The notes: a model not told the origin generated them from the sequence alone. Positions 52,803-63,104 are shown, numbered from the stretch's first letter. The stretch is 64,000 bases of DNA from [Clostridium] aminophilum DSM 10710 (GCF_000711825.1 NZ_JONJ01000013.1:1-64000); one strand, 5' to 3'. Made by a program: numbers and translations.

Positions 52803-53807
52803 ATGGGGCTCAGTAATGCACAGTATGAGGCAATTATGCGCATCTACAGTCAGCGTCAGCTGAAATCCAGGCATGACCTGAATGCGCGGAAGGCGGAGAT
52901 CGCGGAGAAGATTCCGGCCATTCCGCAGATGAATGACGAGGTGAGCAGCTGTGCGGCGGCTGCAGCGAGAAAGCTGCTTGCCGGAGATCAGAACGCGGTG
53001 ACAAAGCTCCGCGCGCAGATTGCCGATCTGAAGGAACAGAAAGAGGTTCTGCTGAAAAGCCACGGGTATCCGGCCGATTATCTGGAACCGCGCTACCACT
53101 GCCCGGACTGCAGGGATACGGGATATATTGACAACCGGAAATGTCACTGTTTCCGGGAGCAGGAAATCAACCTTCTCTATGAGCAGTCGAATATCCGCAC
53201 GGTTCTGGAGAAGGAAAACTTTTCGACCTTCAGCTATGACTGGTTTGACGATGAAAAAAAGGATCCGCGCAGCGGCATGACGGCCCGGGAGAATATGGCG
53301 CGGACCGTGCGGATCTGCCAGGAGTATATCGAGGATTTCAGGACCAGGAAGGGAAATCTTCTCTTTACCGGAAAGACCGGTCTCGGAAAGACCTTTCTTT
53401 CCAACTGCATTGCGCGGGAGCTGATCGAGCGCTATCACAGCGTCGTCTACCTTCCGGCATCGCAGATGTTCGACATTTTCTCGAGGGACCGTTTCTCCTA
53501 CGATGACGACGAGGATCTGAGAAGCCGCGCGGAATACCTGATGGAGTGCGATCTTCTGATCATCGATGATCTGGGCACGGAGATGATCAACACCTTTACG
53601 GTCTCCCAGCTGTTCACGGTCATCAATGAGCGGCTGAACCGGGCAAACGGCACCATCATTTCGACCAATCTTCCGGTCAATGAGATGCGCGATGTCTTTA
53701 CGGAGCGGGTGATGAGCCGGATCATCAGTGCCTACCAGATTATCCCGTTTTTCGGAGAGGATATCCGGATCCGCAGGAGAATGGCAGAAAACCGCAGAAA
53801 ATCTTGA
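52803..53807 (+). CDS. DnaC/DnaI-like helicase loader ATPase
   Basis: 334 residues. Residues 96-117 hold a zinc-binding module, CPDCRDTGYIDNRKCHC. The AAA+ core has FTGKTGLGKTFLSNCIA (Walker A), LLIIDDLGTE (Walker B) and TIISTNLPVNEM (sensor), and ends SRIISAYQIIPFFGEDIRI. This is the architecture of DnaI/DnaC loaders that place DnaB/DnaC helicase on DNA. GAAGGAGG precedes the ATG. It is 46 bases after dnaD. Confidence 0.9.
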   Translation: MGLSNAQYEAIMRIYSQRQLKSRHDLNARKAEIAEKIPAIPQMNDEVSSCAAAAARKLLAGDQNAVTKLRAQIADLKEQKEVLLKSHGYPADYLEPRYHCPDCRDTGYIDNRKCHCFREQEINLLYEQSNIRTVLEKENFSTFSYDWFDDEKKDPRSGMTARENMARTVRICQEYIEDFRTRKGNLLFTGKTGLGKTFLSNCIARELIERYHSVVYLPASQMFDIFSRDRFSYDDDEDLRSRAEYLMECDLLIIDDLGTEMINTFTVSQLFTVINERLNRANGTIISTNLPVNEMRDVFTERVMSRIISAYQIIPFFGEDIRIRRRMAENRRKS

Positions 53808-53904
53808 CTGTGTACGGCATTTCGTGTAATGTCTATAACGTTGAGTACAATTTATATATGAAAAATTTCTCCGCAGGTTCCGGGAGAAATTTGGAGGATA
53901 GGAT

Positions 53905-55101
53905 ATGGCAAAAGAAATCATCGGACACAGTGAGAAGAAGATTGAGACCATCCCGGTCGCGCCGCTCGGCCTGATTGCGCTGGACGGATGCAGAGAGCTC
54001 GGACGGAACGTGGACCGCTATCTGGTTCAGTGGAGAAAAGAGAGAGAAAACGAGCACAAGGATACTCAGCCGTTTGCGGAGTATGAGAAGGATTCTTATC
54101 TTGTCAGCGCGTCCACACCGAGATTCGGCTCCGGTGAGGCGAAGGGACAGTTAAATGAATCCGTTCGCGGTGACGATCTCTATCTGATCGTGGACGTAAC
54201 CAACTACAATATTACATATTCCATGGCGGGACAGGTCAACCATATGTCTCCGGATGACCATTTCCAGAACCTGAAGAGAGTGATTGCGGCAGCAAACGGA
54301 AAGGCAAGACGTCTGAACGTTATCATGCCGTTCCTGTATGAGGGACGCCAGCACAAGAGAGACGGAAGAGAGTCTCTGGACTGCGCAACCGCACTTCAGG
54401 AGCTGACCGCGATGGGCGTGGAGAACATCATTACCTTTGATGCACACGATCCGCGTGTCCAGAATGCGATCCCGAGAAAGGGTTTTGAGACGGTTCAGCC
54501 GAGCTACCAGTTCATCAAGCATCTGCTGCTCCACGAGAAGGATCTTCAGATTGATGCCGATCACATGATGGTCATCAGCCCGGATGAGGGCGGTATGAAG
54601 AGAGCAGTATTCTTTGCCAACGTTCTCGGTCTGGATCTCGGCATGTTCTACAAGCGCCGCGACTACTCTCAGGTTGTGGACGGCAGAAATCCTATCGTTG
54701 CGCATGATTTCCTCGGCACAAGCGTGGAGGGAAAAGATGTCATCATCATCGACGACATGATCTCTTCCGGCGAGAGTATGCTGGATGTCGCAAAGGAACT
54801 GAAGAGACGCAAGGCAAGAAAGGTATTCTGCTGTGCGACGTTCGGTCTGTTCACCAGCGGTCTTGCGAAATTTGACGAATATTACTCCAACGGTCTGATC
54901 GACCGCGTTCTCACCACCAATCTGGTATACCAGACTCCGGAACTTCTGGACAGACCGTGGTATACAAGCGTTGAGATGAGCAAATACATCGCCCTGATCA
55001 TCGACAGCCTGAACCATGATGATTCGCTGTCCAGCCTCCTCAGCCCGGTAGACCGTATCCACCGCGCGGTTGAAAAGTACAGAGAAGAGCAGAAGGGCTG
55101 A
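53905..55101 (+). CDS. Ribose-phosphate pyrophosphokinase, long form
   Basis: 398 residues, against about 315 for standard Prs. Seen: FLYEGRQHKRDGRESLDC (flexible-loop-like region), ITFDAHDPR, VVISPDEGG-like MVISPDEGG, and the PRPP-binding loop DVIIIDDMISSGESMLD. It makes PRPP from ribose 5-phosphate and ATP. The extra N-terminal and C-terminal residues and altered motifs suggest a paralog typical of some Clostridia. TTGGAGGATAGG precedes the ATG. Confidence 0.88.
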   Translation: MAKEIIGHSEKKIETIPVAPLGLIALDGCRELGRNVDRYLVQWRKERENEHKDTQPFAEYEKDSYLVSASTPRFGSGEAKGQLNESVRGDDLYLIVDVTNYNITYSMAGQVNHMSPDDHFQNLKRVIAAANGKARRLNVIMPFLYEGRQHKRDGRESLDCATALQELTAMGVENIITFDAHDPRVQNAIPRKGFETVQPSYQFIKHLLLHEKDLQIDADHMMVISPDEGGMKRAVFFANVLGLDLGMFYKRRDYSQVVDGRNPIVAHDFLGTSVEGKDVIIIDDMISSGESMLDVAKELKRRKARKVFCCATFGLFTSGLAKFDEYYSNGLIDRVLTTNLVYQTPELLDRPWYTSVEMSKYIALIIDSLNHDDSLSSLLSPVDRIHRAVEKYREEQKG

Positions 55102-55167
55102 TCGTTCGATATCGGAGTCAGAGAATAAAAATATTCATATATCATCATACTATAAGAGGTAAAAGAG

Positions 55168-56559
55168 ATGGATCTTATCACCGTAAAAGAGATTTTCCGC
55201 AATCGCGACAAGTACTTTGATCAGAAAGTGACGATCGGCGGCTGGGTCCGCAGCGTCAGAGCATCCAAGGCATTTGGATTTATCGTTGTGGCAGACGGAA
55301 GCTATTTTGACACAATTCAGGTTGTCTATCATGACACCATGGAGAACTTCACCGAGATCTCCAAGCTGAATGTCGGTGCGGCCATCATCGTAAAGGGAAC
55401 GCTGGTAGCGACTCCGGATGCGAAGCAGCCGTTCGAGATCCAGGCGGATGAGGTTACCGTAGAGGGACCGTCCGCATCCGATTATCCGCTGCAGAAGAAG
55501 CGCCACACGCTGGAGTATCTCCGCACGATCACACACCTTCGTCCGAGAACCAACACCTTCCAGGCGGTTTTCCGTGTCCGTTCCCTCGCAGCATACGCAA
55601 TCCACAAGTTCTTCCAGGAGCACGGTTTCGTCTATGTCAACACGCCGCTGATTACCGGTTCTGACGCAGAGGGTGCCGGCGAGATGTTCCAGGTGACAAC
55701 ACTGGATCTGAACAATGTTCCGAAGACCGAGGACGGTGCGGTTGATTTCAGCCAGGATTTCTTCAATAAGAAGGTCAGCCTCACGGTCAGCGGACAGCTG
55801 AACGGTGAGACTTATGCGATGGCGTTCCGCAACATTTACACCTTCGGACCGACCTTCCGCGCGGAGAATTCCAACACGACCCGTCATGCGGCGGAGTTCT
55901 GGATGATCGAGCCGGAGATGGCATTTGCCGATCTTCAGGACGATATGGAAGTTGCGGAGGCAATGCTGAAGTATGTCATCAATTATGTTCTGGAGAATGC
56001 GCCGGAAGAGATGAACTTCTTTAACAGCTTCATCGACAAGGGGCTTCTGGACCGTCTGAACAATGTTGTCAGCAACGAGTTCGGACGCATCACCTACACA
56101 GAGGCTGTAAAGCTTCTGGAGGAGCACAACGACGAGTTTGACTATAAGGTATACTGGGGCTGCGATCTGCAGACCGAGCATGAGAGATATCTGACGGAGA
56201 AGATTTTCGGCAAGCCGGTATTCGTAACCGATTATCCGAAGGAGATCAAGGCGTTCTACATGAAGCTGAACCCGGATGGCAAGACCGTTGCGGCAGTTGA
56301 CTGTCTGGTACCGGGCATCGGCGAGATCATCGGCGGAAGCCAGCGTGAGGACGACTATGAGAAGCTGAAGACGAGAATGGACGAGCTGGGCATGAAAGAA
56401 GAGCAGTACGACTTCTACATGGATCTCAGAAAGTACGGTTCCGCAAGACATGCTGGATTCGGTCTCGGCTTTGAGAGAGCGGTTATGTATCTCACCGGAA
56501 TGGGCAACATCCGCGATGTCATCCCGTTCCCGAGAACCGTCAACAATTGTGAACTCTAA
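55168..56559 (+). CDS. asnS: Asparagine--tRNA ligase
   Basis: 463 residues. The N-terminal OB-fold anticodon domain starts [21 protein letters not shown]. Class II motifs are visible: [18 protein letters not shown], motif 2 [25 protein letters not shown], and motif 3 [15 protein letters not shown]. It charges tRNA-Asn. No T-box leader is seen in the 66-base gap. It is followed by a terminator. Confidence 0.95.
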   Translation: MDLITVKEIFRNRDKYFDQKVTIGGWVRSVRASKAFGFIVVADGSYFDTIQVVYHDTMENFTEISKLNVGAAIIVKGTLVATPDAKQPFEIQADEVTVEGPSASDYPLQKKRHTLEYLRTITHLRPRTNTFQAVFRVRSLAAYAIHKFFQEHGFVYVNTPLITGSDAEGAGEMFQVTTLDLNNVPKTEDGAVDFSQDFFNKKVSLTVSGQLNGETYAMAFRNIYTFGPTFRAENSNTTRHAAEFWMIEPEMAFADLQDDMEVAEAMLKYVINYVLENAPEEMNFFNSFIDKGLLDRLNNVVSNEFGRITYTEAVKLLEEHNDEFDYKVYWGCDLQTEHERYLTEKIFGKPVFVTDYPKEIKAFYMKLNPDGKTVAAVDCLVPGIGEIIGGSQREDDYEKLKTRMDELGMKEEQYDFYMDLRKYGSARHAGFGLGFERAVMYLTGMGNIRDVIPFPRTVNNCEL

Positions 56560-56579
56560 TCGGTTTTCATCATTTGAAA

Positions 56580-56630
56580 GAAGGTGCTGTCGCATTAGTT
56601 GATTTTTCAACTGGTGCGCAGCACCTTTTC
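56580..56630 (+). terminator. Terminator after asnS
   Basis: AAGGTGCTG and CAGCACCTT, plus an inner AGTTG/CAACT pair, form a long hairpin followed by TTTT. Confidence 0.8.
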
Positions 56631-56690
56631 GTATACCAGGGGGCTGATGTGCTAACTTAAGTTGGTGCGTCGGTCCTCTTTTTTTGAAAA

Positions 56691-56725
56691 AACGCTCCGC
56701 AAGGAAGCGCAAGCCGCTGAGCGGA
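56691..56725. repeat. Modular intergenic repeat B, copy
   Basis: AACGCTCCGCAAGGAAGCGC continues to AGCCGCTGAGCGG, matching module B at 33873, 49624 and 59868. The rest of the 390-base gap up to glgC is AT-rich with the glgC promoter and no gene. Confidence 0.7.
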
Positions 56726-56855
56726 AAATGTCGCCATAATTATCCTGTCAATGTTGTCCGATTTCGTTTATAAATGCAGAATAGCCAAAAAAGACGAAAA
56801 TTATGTAAAAACTTTGTCGCATTTTCAAAAAACAATGCGCGGATTTGATGCTGTA

Positions 56856-56864
56856 TGGTATAAT
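56856..56864 (+). promoter_or_regulatory. Extended -10 promoter of glgC-glgD
   Basis: TGGTATAAT at 56856-56864 is an extended -10. The -35 region is weak. The leader is about 78 nt. Confidence 0.6.
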
Positions 56865-56949
56865 GGTTATACATTTACATGGCATTTGCCTGATAATGAA
56901 CGAATGCGGGAATGAGGCATTAATTGTTTAAGCATCGAGGGGTGATAGC

Positions 56950-58224
56950 GTGATTAAGAAAGAAATGATTGCCATGCTTCTTGCCGGAGGCCAGGGAAGC
57001 CGCCTCGGCGTTCTGACACAGAAGGTGGCAAAACCGGCAGTTTCTTTTGGGGGCAAGTACAGAATTATCGACTTTCCGCTGAGCAACTGTATTAATTCCG
57101 GCGTGGATACGGTCGGCGTGCTGACGCAGTACCAGCCGCTTCGTCTGAATACGCATATCGGAATCGGAATTCCGTGGGATCTGGACCGGAATGTCGGCGG
57201 TGTTACCGTTCTTCCGCCGTATGAGCGGAGCAAGGGCAGTGACTGGTATACCGGAACTGCGAATGCCATCTACCAGAATCTCGAGTATATGGAACAGTAT
57301 AATCCGGAGTATGTTCTGATTCTTTCGGGCGACCACATTTACAAGATGGACTATGAGGTCATGCTCGAATATCACAAGTCGAAAAAATCGGATGTCACCA
57401 TTGCCGTCATGCAGGTTCCGTGGGAGGAGACCAGCCGTTTCGGCATCACGGTTACGGATGAGGAGAACCGGATTACGGCGTTCGAGGAGAAGCCGGAACA
57501 CGCACAGAGCAATCTCGCATCGATGGGAATCTACATTTTCAGCTGGGAGGTTCTGAAGAAATCTCTGACAACGCTCGAAAATGTTCCGGAGTGCGATTTC
57601 GGCAAGCATGTGATTCCGCACTGCTTCAGCACAGGAAAACGGATCTTTGCGTATGAGTTCAACGGATACTGGAAGGATGTCGGCACTCTTCAGTCGTACT
57701 GGGAGGCCAATATGGAGCTGATTGACATCATCCCGGAATTCAATCTCTACGAGGAATACTGGAAGATCTATACCAAGAGCGATATTGTCCCGCCGCAGTA
57801 CATTGCGCCGGATGCACACGTGGAGCGCTCGATTATCGGTGAGGGCTGTGAGATTCACGGCGAGGTTCTGAATTCGGTCATCGGTGCCGGAGTCTATCTT
57901 GCGCCGGGATCCGTGGTTCGGGATTCCATCGTCATGAAGGGAAGCTCGATCGGAGAGGGAAGCGTTCTGGAGAAGGCGATCATCGCAGAGGATGTCGAGG
58001 TCGGAAAGAATGCCAAAGTCGGCGTCGGCGAGTTCGCGGCGAGCTCCTATGATAAGAGAGTATACAATTCGGATCTTGCGGTTATCGCGGAGAAGAGTGT
58101 GATCCCGGACGGCGTTTCCATCGGACGGAATACGGCGATTTCCGGAAGTACAGTACAGGCAGATTATCATAAGGGATCCCTCGAGAGCGGCGGATCGATC
58201 ATAAAGGCAGGTGGCGGCAGATGA
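56950..58224 (+). CDS. glgC: Glucose-1-phosphate adenylyltransferase, GlgC subunit
   Basis: 424 residues starting at [18 protein letters not shown] is the nucleotide-binding motif, [15 protein letters not shown] is the catalytic region, and [10 protein letters not shown] and [10 protein letters not shown] follow. The C-terminus is a left-handed beta-helix. It makes ADP-glucose for glycogen and works with GlgD, whose start overlaps by 4 bases. GAGGGGTG is near the GTG. Confidence 0.95.
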   Translation: MIKKEMIAMLLAGGQGSRLGVLTQKVAKPAVSFGGKYRIIDFPLSNCINSGVDTVGVLTQYQPLRLNTHIGIGIPWDLDRNVGGVTVLPPYERSKGSDWYTGTANAIYQNLEYMEQYNPEYVLILSGDHIYKMDYEVMLEYHKSKKSDVTIAVMQVPWEETSRFGITVTDEENRITAFEEKPEHAQSNLASMGIYIFSWEVLKKSLTTLENVPECDFGKHVIPHCFSTGKRIFAYEFNGYWKDVGTLQSYWEANMELIDIIPEFNLYEEYWKIYTKSDIVPPQYIAPDAHVERSIIGEGCEIHGEVLNSVIGAGVYLAPGSVVRDSIVMKGSSIGEGSVLEKAIIAEDVEVGKNAKVGVGEFAASSYDKRVYNSDLAVIAEKSVIPDGVSIGRNTAISGSTVQADYHKGSLESGGSIIKAGGGR

Positions 58225-59342
58225 GAGCGATCGGAATTATTTTAGCGGGCGGAAACAGTAAGCGCATGCGGGAACTCTCGGATCGAAGAGCGATCGCGGC
58301 CATGCCGATGGCAGGAAACTACCGCAGCGTTGATTTCGCGCTGAGCAGCATGAGCAACTCACATATTCAGAGCGTGGCAGTCCTGATCCAGTACAATTCA
58401 CGTTCTCTTCACGAGCATCTGAGTTCCTCCAAATGGTGGGATTTCGGCCGTAAACAGGGCGGAATGTTCGTGTTTACCCCGACGATTACGGCAGAGAGCA
58501 GTGAGTGGTACCGCGGAACGGCGGATGCACTGTATCAGAATCTGGATTTCCTGAAGAAGAGCCATGAGCCGTATGTCGTGATTGCAAGCGGCGACTGCAT
58601 TTACAAGATGGACTTCAACAGGGTTCTGGAATACCACGTGGAAAAGAAAGCGGACATCACGGTTGTGTGCAAGGATATGGCACCGGAACAGGATATCACC
58701 CGCTACGGTATCGTGAAGGTCAATGAAAACGGCCGCATTATCGACTTTGAGCAGAAACCGATGGTGGCGACATCCAACACGATTTCCTGCGGAATCTATG
58801 TCATCCGCAGACGCCAGCTCATCGAACTGATCGAGCGCTGCGCAGCGGAGGACCGGTATGATTTTGTCACGGACATTCTCGTTCGTTACAAGAATCTGAA
58901 GCGGATCTTTGCTTACAAGATGGAAGAATACTGGAGCAATATGGCTTCCGTGACGGATTACTACCACACGAATATGGATTTTCTGAAGCCGGATGTCAGA
59001 AAGTATTTCTTCCGGGATTATCCGGAAGTGTACACGAAGGTGGAGGATCTTCCGCCGGCAAAGTACAATCCGGGAGCGGCCGTCCGGAACAGTCTGATTG
59101 CAAGCGGCTGCATCATCAACGGACAGGTTGAGAATTCGATTCTGTTCAAGAAAGTCTATGTCGGCAATAACTGTGTGATCCGCAATTCCATCATTCTGAA
59201 TGACGTCTATATCGGCGACAACACGGTGATTGAGAATTGCATTGTGGAGAGCAAGGGAACCATCCGGGCAAACACGTCGCATATCGGCGATAAGGATGAT
59301 CCGGAGGTTATCGTGGAGAAGAGTGAGCGATTCACACTGTAA
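58221..59342 (+). CDS. glgD: GlgD, regulatory subunit of ADP-glucose pyrophosphorylase
   Basis: 373 residues. [19 protein letters not shown] and [20 protein letters not shown] align with GlgC, but the nucleotide-binding loop differs (NSKRM rather than QGSRL), as known for GlgD, which is weakly active and boosts Glg[13 protein letters not shown] and [10 protein letters not shown] are retained. ATGA overlap with glgC implies coupled translation. Confidence 0.93.
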   Translation: MRAIGIILAGGNSKRMRELSDRRAIAAMPMAGNYRSVDFALSSMSNSHIQSVAVLIQYNSRSLHEHLSSSKWWDFGRKQGGMFVFTPTITAESSEWYRGTADALYQNLDFLKKSHEPYVVIASGDCIYKMDFNRVLEYHVEKKADITVVCKDMAPEQDITRYGIVKVNENGRIIDFEQKPMVATSNTISCGIYVIRRRQLIELIERCAAEDRYDFVTDILVRYKNLKRIFAYKMEEYWSNMASVTDYYHTNMDFLKPDVRKYFFRDYPEVYTKVEDLPPAKYNPGAAVRNSLIASGCIINGQVENSILFKKVYVGNNCVIRNSIILNDVYIGDNTVIENCIVESKGTIRANTSHIGDKDDPEVIVEKSERFTL

Positions 59343-59475
59343 CATACGCGGTTCATTCGCCGGGGCCCGTGCCTGCATGAGGCTCCGGCGAGTGCTGCGA
59401 TACCGCGTGAACGCGAAAAGCAGTTTCACGTGTTTTCAGGACAGACCAACACAGAACTGGAAAGGGGCGACAGAA

Positions 59476-59763
59476 ATGCAGATCACTGATGTTCGTGTCC
59501 GGAAGATCGATAAAGAAGGGAAAATGAGGGCGATCGTTTCCATAACCTTTGATAATGAGTTTGTGGTTCATGATATCAAGGTGATTGAGGGCGATAAGGG
59601 CCTGTTTATTGCGATGCCGAGCCGCAAGGCGGCAGACGGGGAGTATCGTGATATCGCGCATCCGATTAATTCCGATACGCGGGATATGATCCAGAAGGTT
59701 GTGCTGGCAAAATATGAGGCAACTTCCATGGAAGATGCCCCGGATTTGGCGGCTGACAAGTGA
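59476..59763 (+). CDS. spoVG: Septation/sporulation regulator SpoVG
   Basis: 95 residues. [39 protein letters not shown], and [21 protein letters not shown] are the SpoVG signatures. SpoVG is a small nucleic-acid-binding protein affecting septation, sporulation and global gene expression. The start at 59476 is fixed by the family N-terminus, with GGGG 7-8 bases upstream. It lies 133 bases after glgD. Confidence 0.95.
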   Translation: MQITDVRVRKIDKEGKMRAIVSITFDNEFVVHDIKVIEGDKGLFIAMPSRKAADGEYRDIAHPINSDTRDMIQKVVLAKYEATSMEDAPDLAADK

Positions 59764-59823
59764 TTCTGTACAATATGTGTTTTTTTGGGCTCCGGCTGAT
59801 GGACAAATCGGCCGGGGCGTTTT

Positions 59824-59900
59824 ATTATGTCATAGGAAAGTGCTTCGCACTTCCCTATGACATAATAAACGCTCCGCGAGGATGCGCACGCCGCTGAGCG
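59824..59900. repeat. Composite intergenic repeat (modules C and B)
   Basis: A palindrome with arms TATGTCATAGG-AAGTGC and GCACTT-CCTATGACATA (59824-59866) is followed by module B (59868-59900). It closely matches 49582-49652 in order and orientation. It occupies the gap between spoVG and the NhaC gene. Confidence 0.85.
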
Positions 59901-60041
59901 GAAGCGCATCTGCGAGAAACGGACAGGATGCCTGCGCCGCAGGCGTTTGATGCAGAGTTCGCAAGTGAAGCTGTGTGAACATAGACCGGTATCGCATGGA
60001 AGCGTAAAAGGATTGTTTTTTTAAAATGAAGGGGGAGAAAA

Positions 60042-61574
60042 ATGAGCGCAACCGTTTTTTCGTTGCTTCCGCCTGTGGTGGCAATTGCTCTGGCATTATT
60101 CACCAAGGAAGTGTATATGTCCCTGACCATCGGTATTCTGGTCGGTGCGTTTTTATTTGTCGGAGCACAGCCCGTGATCGCGGTGCAGACAGTGCTCAAC
60201 ATTATGGGAGCGAAGATCGGCGGCAACGTCAATATTCTGGTATTCCTGGTATTTCTCGGAATTGTGGTAGCCCTGATTACCAAATCCGGTGCATCCAAGG
60301 CGTACGGTGACTGGGCGGCCAAGGCGATCCACACCAAACGCGGCGCGTTGTTTGCAACGATTTTCCTCGGCGTATTCATCTTTGTCGATGATTACTTCAA
60401 CTGTCTGACGGTCGGAACGGTTATGCGGCCGGTGACCGACAAGTTTAAGATTACAAGAGCGAAGCTGGCATACATCATCGATGCCACCGCAGCGCCGGTC
60501 TGCATCATTGCCCCGGTATCCAGCTGGGCGGCGGCAGTTGGCTCTTCGCTTCCGGAAGACAGCGGAATTGATGGGTTCAACCTGTTTCTTCACACCATTC
60601 CGTTTAACCTTTATGCGATTCTGACGCTGCTCTTTATGATCTTTATTGTTGTCCGCAACGATGATTTTTCATCCATGAAGAAGTATGAGCAGCGCGTGGC
60701 GCAGTGCGGCAGTGAGGAGATCGTCGGCGGTGAGACAATGGATATCGCCGGAAGAGGAAAAGTCATTGATCTGATCGCGCCGATTCTTGTTCTGATTGTG
60801 TTCTGCGTGGCAGGAATGATGTACACGGGTGGAATTCTCGACGGTGTCGGTGTTGTAGAAGCTTTTGCGAACTGTGACGCATCGCTCAGCCTTGCGCTCG
60901 GCTCATTCTTTACACTGGTATTTATCTTTGTTTTTTATCTCTCCAGACGTGTCCTTCATTACAGTGAGTTTTGTGAGTCTCTGACCATCGGCGCAAAGTC
61001 CATGGTTCCGGCGATCATGATCCTCAGCCTTGCATGGACACTCTCCGGTATCTGCAGCGAGGATTACCTCAACATCGGCGGTTTTGTCAGCAGTCTTGTG
61101 CAGGGAAGCGCAATGGTAGGCGTTCTGATGCCGGCAGTCATGTTCGCTGTGGCAGCGGGACTGGCCTTTGCAACCGGCACCTCCTGGGGAACTTTCGGAA
61201 TCCTGATTCCGATCGCTCTGGCGGTCATCGGAAGCGGTGACGTGGATACACTGACCATCACCACATCGGCGATTCTGGCCGGTGCGGTCTGCGGCGATCA
61301 TGTGTCCCCGATCTCTGATACGACCATTCTGGCCTCTGCCGGAGCACAGTGTAACCACATTTACCATGTATCGACCCAGATTCCTTATGTGGCCTGTGTA
61401 GCATGCTGCTGTATTGCAGGTTATCTTGCGGACGGCATTACCGGTAACGGATATATCGGAACGGCACTGTCCATCGGACTTTTGATCGTTCTGGTTACGG
61501 TTCTCAACTGCAGACAGAAAGCGGAGAATAGAGCTCCGGAAAGTGCGGACGGAACGAGTACCCAAAACCCTTAA
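60042..61574 (+). CDS. Na+/H+ antiporter, NhaC family
   Basis: 510 residues with about 12 hydrophobic helices. FVDDYFNCLTVGTVMRPVTDKFKI, AYIIDATAAPVCIIAPVSSWAA, GTSWGTFGILIPIA, and GDHVSPISDTTILASAGA are strong NhaC-family motifs. The family exchanges Na+ or malate/lactate with H+. GGGGGAGAAAA precedes the ATG. The window has a second sodium antiporter (NhaD type) at 46909. Confidence 0.92.
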   Translation: MSATVFSLLPPVVAIALALFTKEVYMSLTIGILVGAFLFVGAQPVIAVQTVLNIMGAKIGGNVNILVFLVFLGIVVALITKSGASKAYGDWAAKAIHTKRGALFATIFLGVFIFVDDYFNCLTVGTVMRPVTDKFKITRAKLAYIIDATAAPVCIIAPVSSWAAAVGSSLPEDSGIDGFNLFLHTIPFNLYAILTLLFMIFIVVRNDDFSSMKKYEQRVAQCGSEEIVGGETMDIAGRGKVIDLIAPILVLIVFCVAGMMYTGGILDGVGVVEAFANCDASLSLALGSFFTLVFIFVFYLSRRVLHYSEFCESLTIGAKSMVPAIMILSLAWTLSGICSEDYLNIGGFVSSLVQGSAMVGVLMPAVMFAVAAGLAFATGTSWGTFGILIPIALAVIGSGDVDTLTITTSAILAGAVCGDHVSPISDTTILASAGAQCNHIYHVSTQIPYVACVACCCIAGYLADGITGNGYIGTALSIGLLIVLVTVLNCRQKAENRAPESADGTSTQNP

Positions 61575-61589
61575 AACCCTTGAAAAACC

Positions 61590-61618
61590 TTGACAAATCG
61601 GGCTTTTCCCGCTATATA
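61590..61618 (+). promoter_or_regulatory. Strong promoter of the HU gene
   Basis: TTGACA (61590-61595), 17-base spacer, TATATA (61613-61618). Confidence 0.8.
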
Positions 61619-61684
61619 TATTAGGTAGTGCGATACAGTTGTCGCGCAGGAGTTCGAAAATAGAAATCAGGAGGAAATTGATCT

Positions 61685-61960
61685 ATGAATAAGGCAGAAT
61701 TTGTTGCAGCTGTAGCTGAGAAGGCCGGAGTTTCCAAGAAGGAAGCGGAGAAGGCTGTTAAGGCTTTCACAGAGACAGTAGCTGAGGAGCTTGCTAAGGG
61801 CGAGAAGATCCAGCTTGTTGGTTTTGGTACCTTCGAGGTAGCTGAGAGAGCTGCAAGAGAGGGAAGAAATCCGAGAACCGGCGAAAACATGCCGATCGCT
61901 GCTTCCAAGTCCCCGAAGTTCAAGCCGGGTAAGGCTCTTAAGGACACTGTAAACGCATAA
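61685..61960 (+). CDS. hup: HU-family DNA-binding protein
   Basis: 91 residues. MNKAEFVAAVAEKAGVSKKEAEKAVKAF and GFGTFEVAERAAREGRNPRTGENM are HU signatures, including the beta-arm RNPRTGE. HU bends DNA and compacts the nucleoid. It has its own strong promoter, AGGAGG before the ATG and a terminator. Codons are biased (AAG, GCT, GTT), as expected for a highly expressed gene. Confidence 0.96.
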   Translation: MNKAEFVAAVAEKAGVSKKEAEKAVKAFTETVAEELAKGEKIQLVGFGTFEVAERAAREGRNPRTGENMPIAASKSPKFKPGKALKDTVNA

Positions 61961-61982
61961 TCTGCGATTCAGAGGATAATTC

Positions 61983-62016
61983 GAGGCCGGGTGATAAAAA
62001 TCACCCGGCCTCTTTG
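61983..62016 (+). terminator. Terminator after hup
   Basis: GAGGCCGGGTGAT and ATCACCCGGCCTC form a perfect 13-bp stem with an AAAA loop, followed by TTT. Confidence 0.85.
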
Positions 62017-62021
62017 CGCAG

Positions 62022-62102
62022 AGCACTTGGCGACGCATATTTCACTTGGCAGCTTGCTGCCTTAGTGAAATAGCGAGCTGAGGATGGTATTTTCGAGCCT
62101 AG
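62022..62102 (-). repeat. 80-bp stem-loop intergenic repeat, copy 2
   Basis: On the minus strand it aligns with 24878-24958. The core arms are ATTTCACT-AAGGCAGC and GCTGCC-AAGTGAAAT. A third copy is 64 bases downstream. Confidence 0.8.
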
Positions 62103-62165
62103 TGCGAGCCATGCAGCGACCCTTAACGAGGCTGTTGCAGCCGAGTTTAGTGGAGCTGCGGCGCA

Positions 62166-62247
62166 GAGCACTTAGCGACGCATATTTCACTTGGCAGCTT
62201 TGCTGCCTTAGTGAAATAGCGAGCTGGGATGGTATTTTCGAGCTTAG
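62166..62247 (-). repeat. 80-bp stem-loop intergenic repeat, copy 3
   Basis: Nearly identical to 62022-62102 in the same orientation. It ends in CTTAG, matching the CTAAGCTCGAAAA end of copy 1 on the opposite strand. The two copies and the hairpin at 62265-62310 fill the gap between hup and the racemase gene. Confidence 0.8.
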
Positions 62248-62264
62248 GATGTTTTTCAGAATTC

Positions 62265-62310
62265 GAGCCGCGATATACGAGAGATATGTCTGCTCCGTAT
62301 ATCGCGGCTC
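62265..62310. terminator. Hairpin between repeats and the racemase gene
   Basis: GAGCCGCGATATACG and CGTATATCGCGGCTC form a perfect 15-bp stem with a 16-base loop. No T-run follows on either strand, so termination is uncertain. Confidence 0.5.
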
Positions 62311-62359
62311 CATCTGTTATATTGTCTGTTTAAGAAGAAATACCGAACGTCCGGGAGAA

Positions 62360-63034
62360 TTACTGCCGGGCGATCTCGTTCAGCTTGTCGGCGATGGCAC
62401 TGTAGCCGGAGAAGAAACTGCAGAGTACCGGTGTCTTAAAGCCCTTCAGCTCCGGAAGAAGAGTGCGCATGGATACCTGCGACATCACGATGGCATCGTA
62501 CCCCATCTCATCCAGCTTGCGGAGATTCTCAAGGAGAATGCGGTTCTGCTCCTCCGGATGCCCCGCCACAAGAGCGTCCCATGCTTCATTCTGGACATAG
62601 AGCTTTGTGGTCGCGGTCTTTCCCTGCTCGCTGAGGAGACGCTCAATGATGCGGGCTACCGGACCCATGGACGTCTCTACCGTGCCGAAGATGGCAAAAT
62701 TGGTTCCGTAGGTGATGGCCTCCCGGCACATCGGATCCTCGATCTTCATGACAGGGATGGATACTTCTTTGCGGTACTCGTCGGCCACTTCGCCGACAGT
62801 GGAACAGGAGTTGACGATCAGATCTGCTCCGGAGATCTCGGCAGCCTTCGCATAAAGCTTCATGCGGTCGTAGACTTCTCTGGTCGGGCCGCCGGCCGCT
62901 CTGACGTCCTTCAGGATGGTACTGTCGGTGATGAACTCCACCTGTACGCCCGGTACCTTCTCTTCCAGGAATTTGACGGTATCTTCCCGTTTGGCGAAAC
63001 TTGTCTGCAGAATCGTAACGTGCGGTTTTTTCAT
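62360..63034 (-). CDS. Aspartate/glutamate racemase family protein
   Basis: 224 residues. The first catalytic cysteine lies in IVNSCSTVGEVADEY (about residue 77), and the middle region (PVMKIEDPMCREAI, NFAIFGTVETSMGPV) follows the Asp/Glu racemase fold. The usual second T-x-C site is not clear; VLCSFFSGYSAI near the C-terminus has a cysteine. It may be a racemase or a hydantoin-racemase-like enzyme with another substrate. GGGAGG precedes the ATG. It follows the split transketolase gene by 70 bases, in the same direction. Confidence 0.8.
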   Translation of the reverse strand: MKKPHVTILQTSFAKREDTVKFLEEKVPGVQVEFITDSTILKDVRAAGGPTREVYDRMKLYAKAAEISGADLIVNSCSTVGEVADEYRKEVSIPVMKIEDPMCREAITYGTNFAIFGTVETSMGPVARIIERLLSEQGKTATTKLYVQNEAWDALVAGHPEEQNRILLENLRKLDEMGYDAIVMSQVSMRTLLPELKGFKTPVLCSFFSGYSAIADKLNEIARQ

Positions 63035-63104
63035 ACAAACCTCCCATATGAGATCACATGTTGTCTGATTTTGAATCGTAAATGCTCTGTCGGCAGTGTC
63101 CGGC

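Noticed and set aside
55102-55167. T-box riboswitch before asnS
   Set aside because: The gap is only 66 bases with no specifier stem or T-box sequence.
62360-63034. Glutamate racemase MurI
   Set aside because: The second catalytic cysteine region of MurI is not evident and the sequence is closer to the general Asp/Glu racemase family; no specific name is justified.
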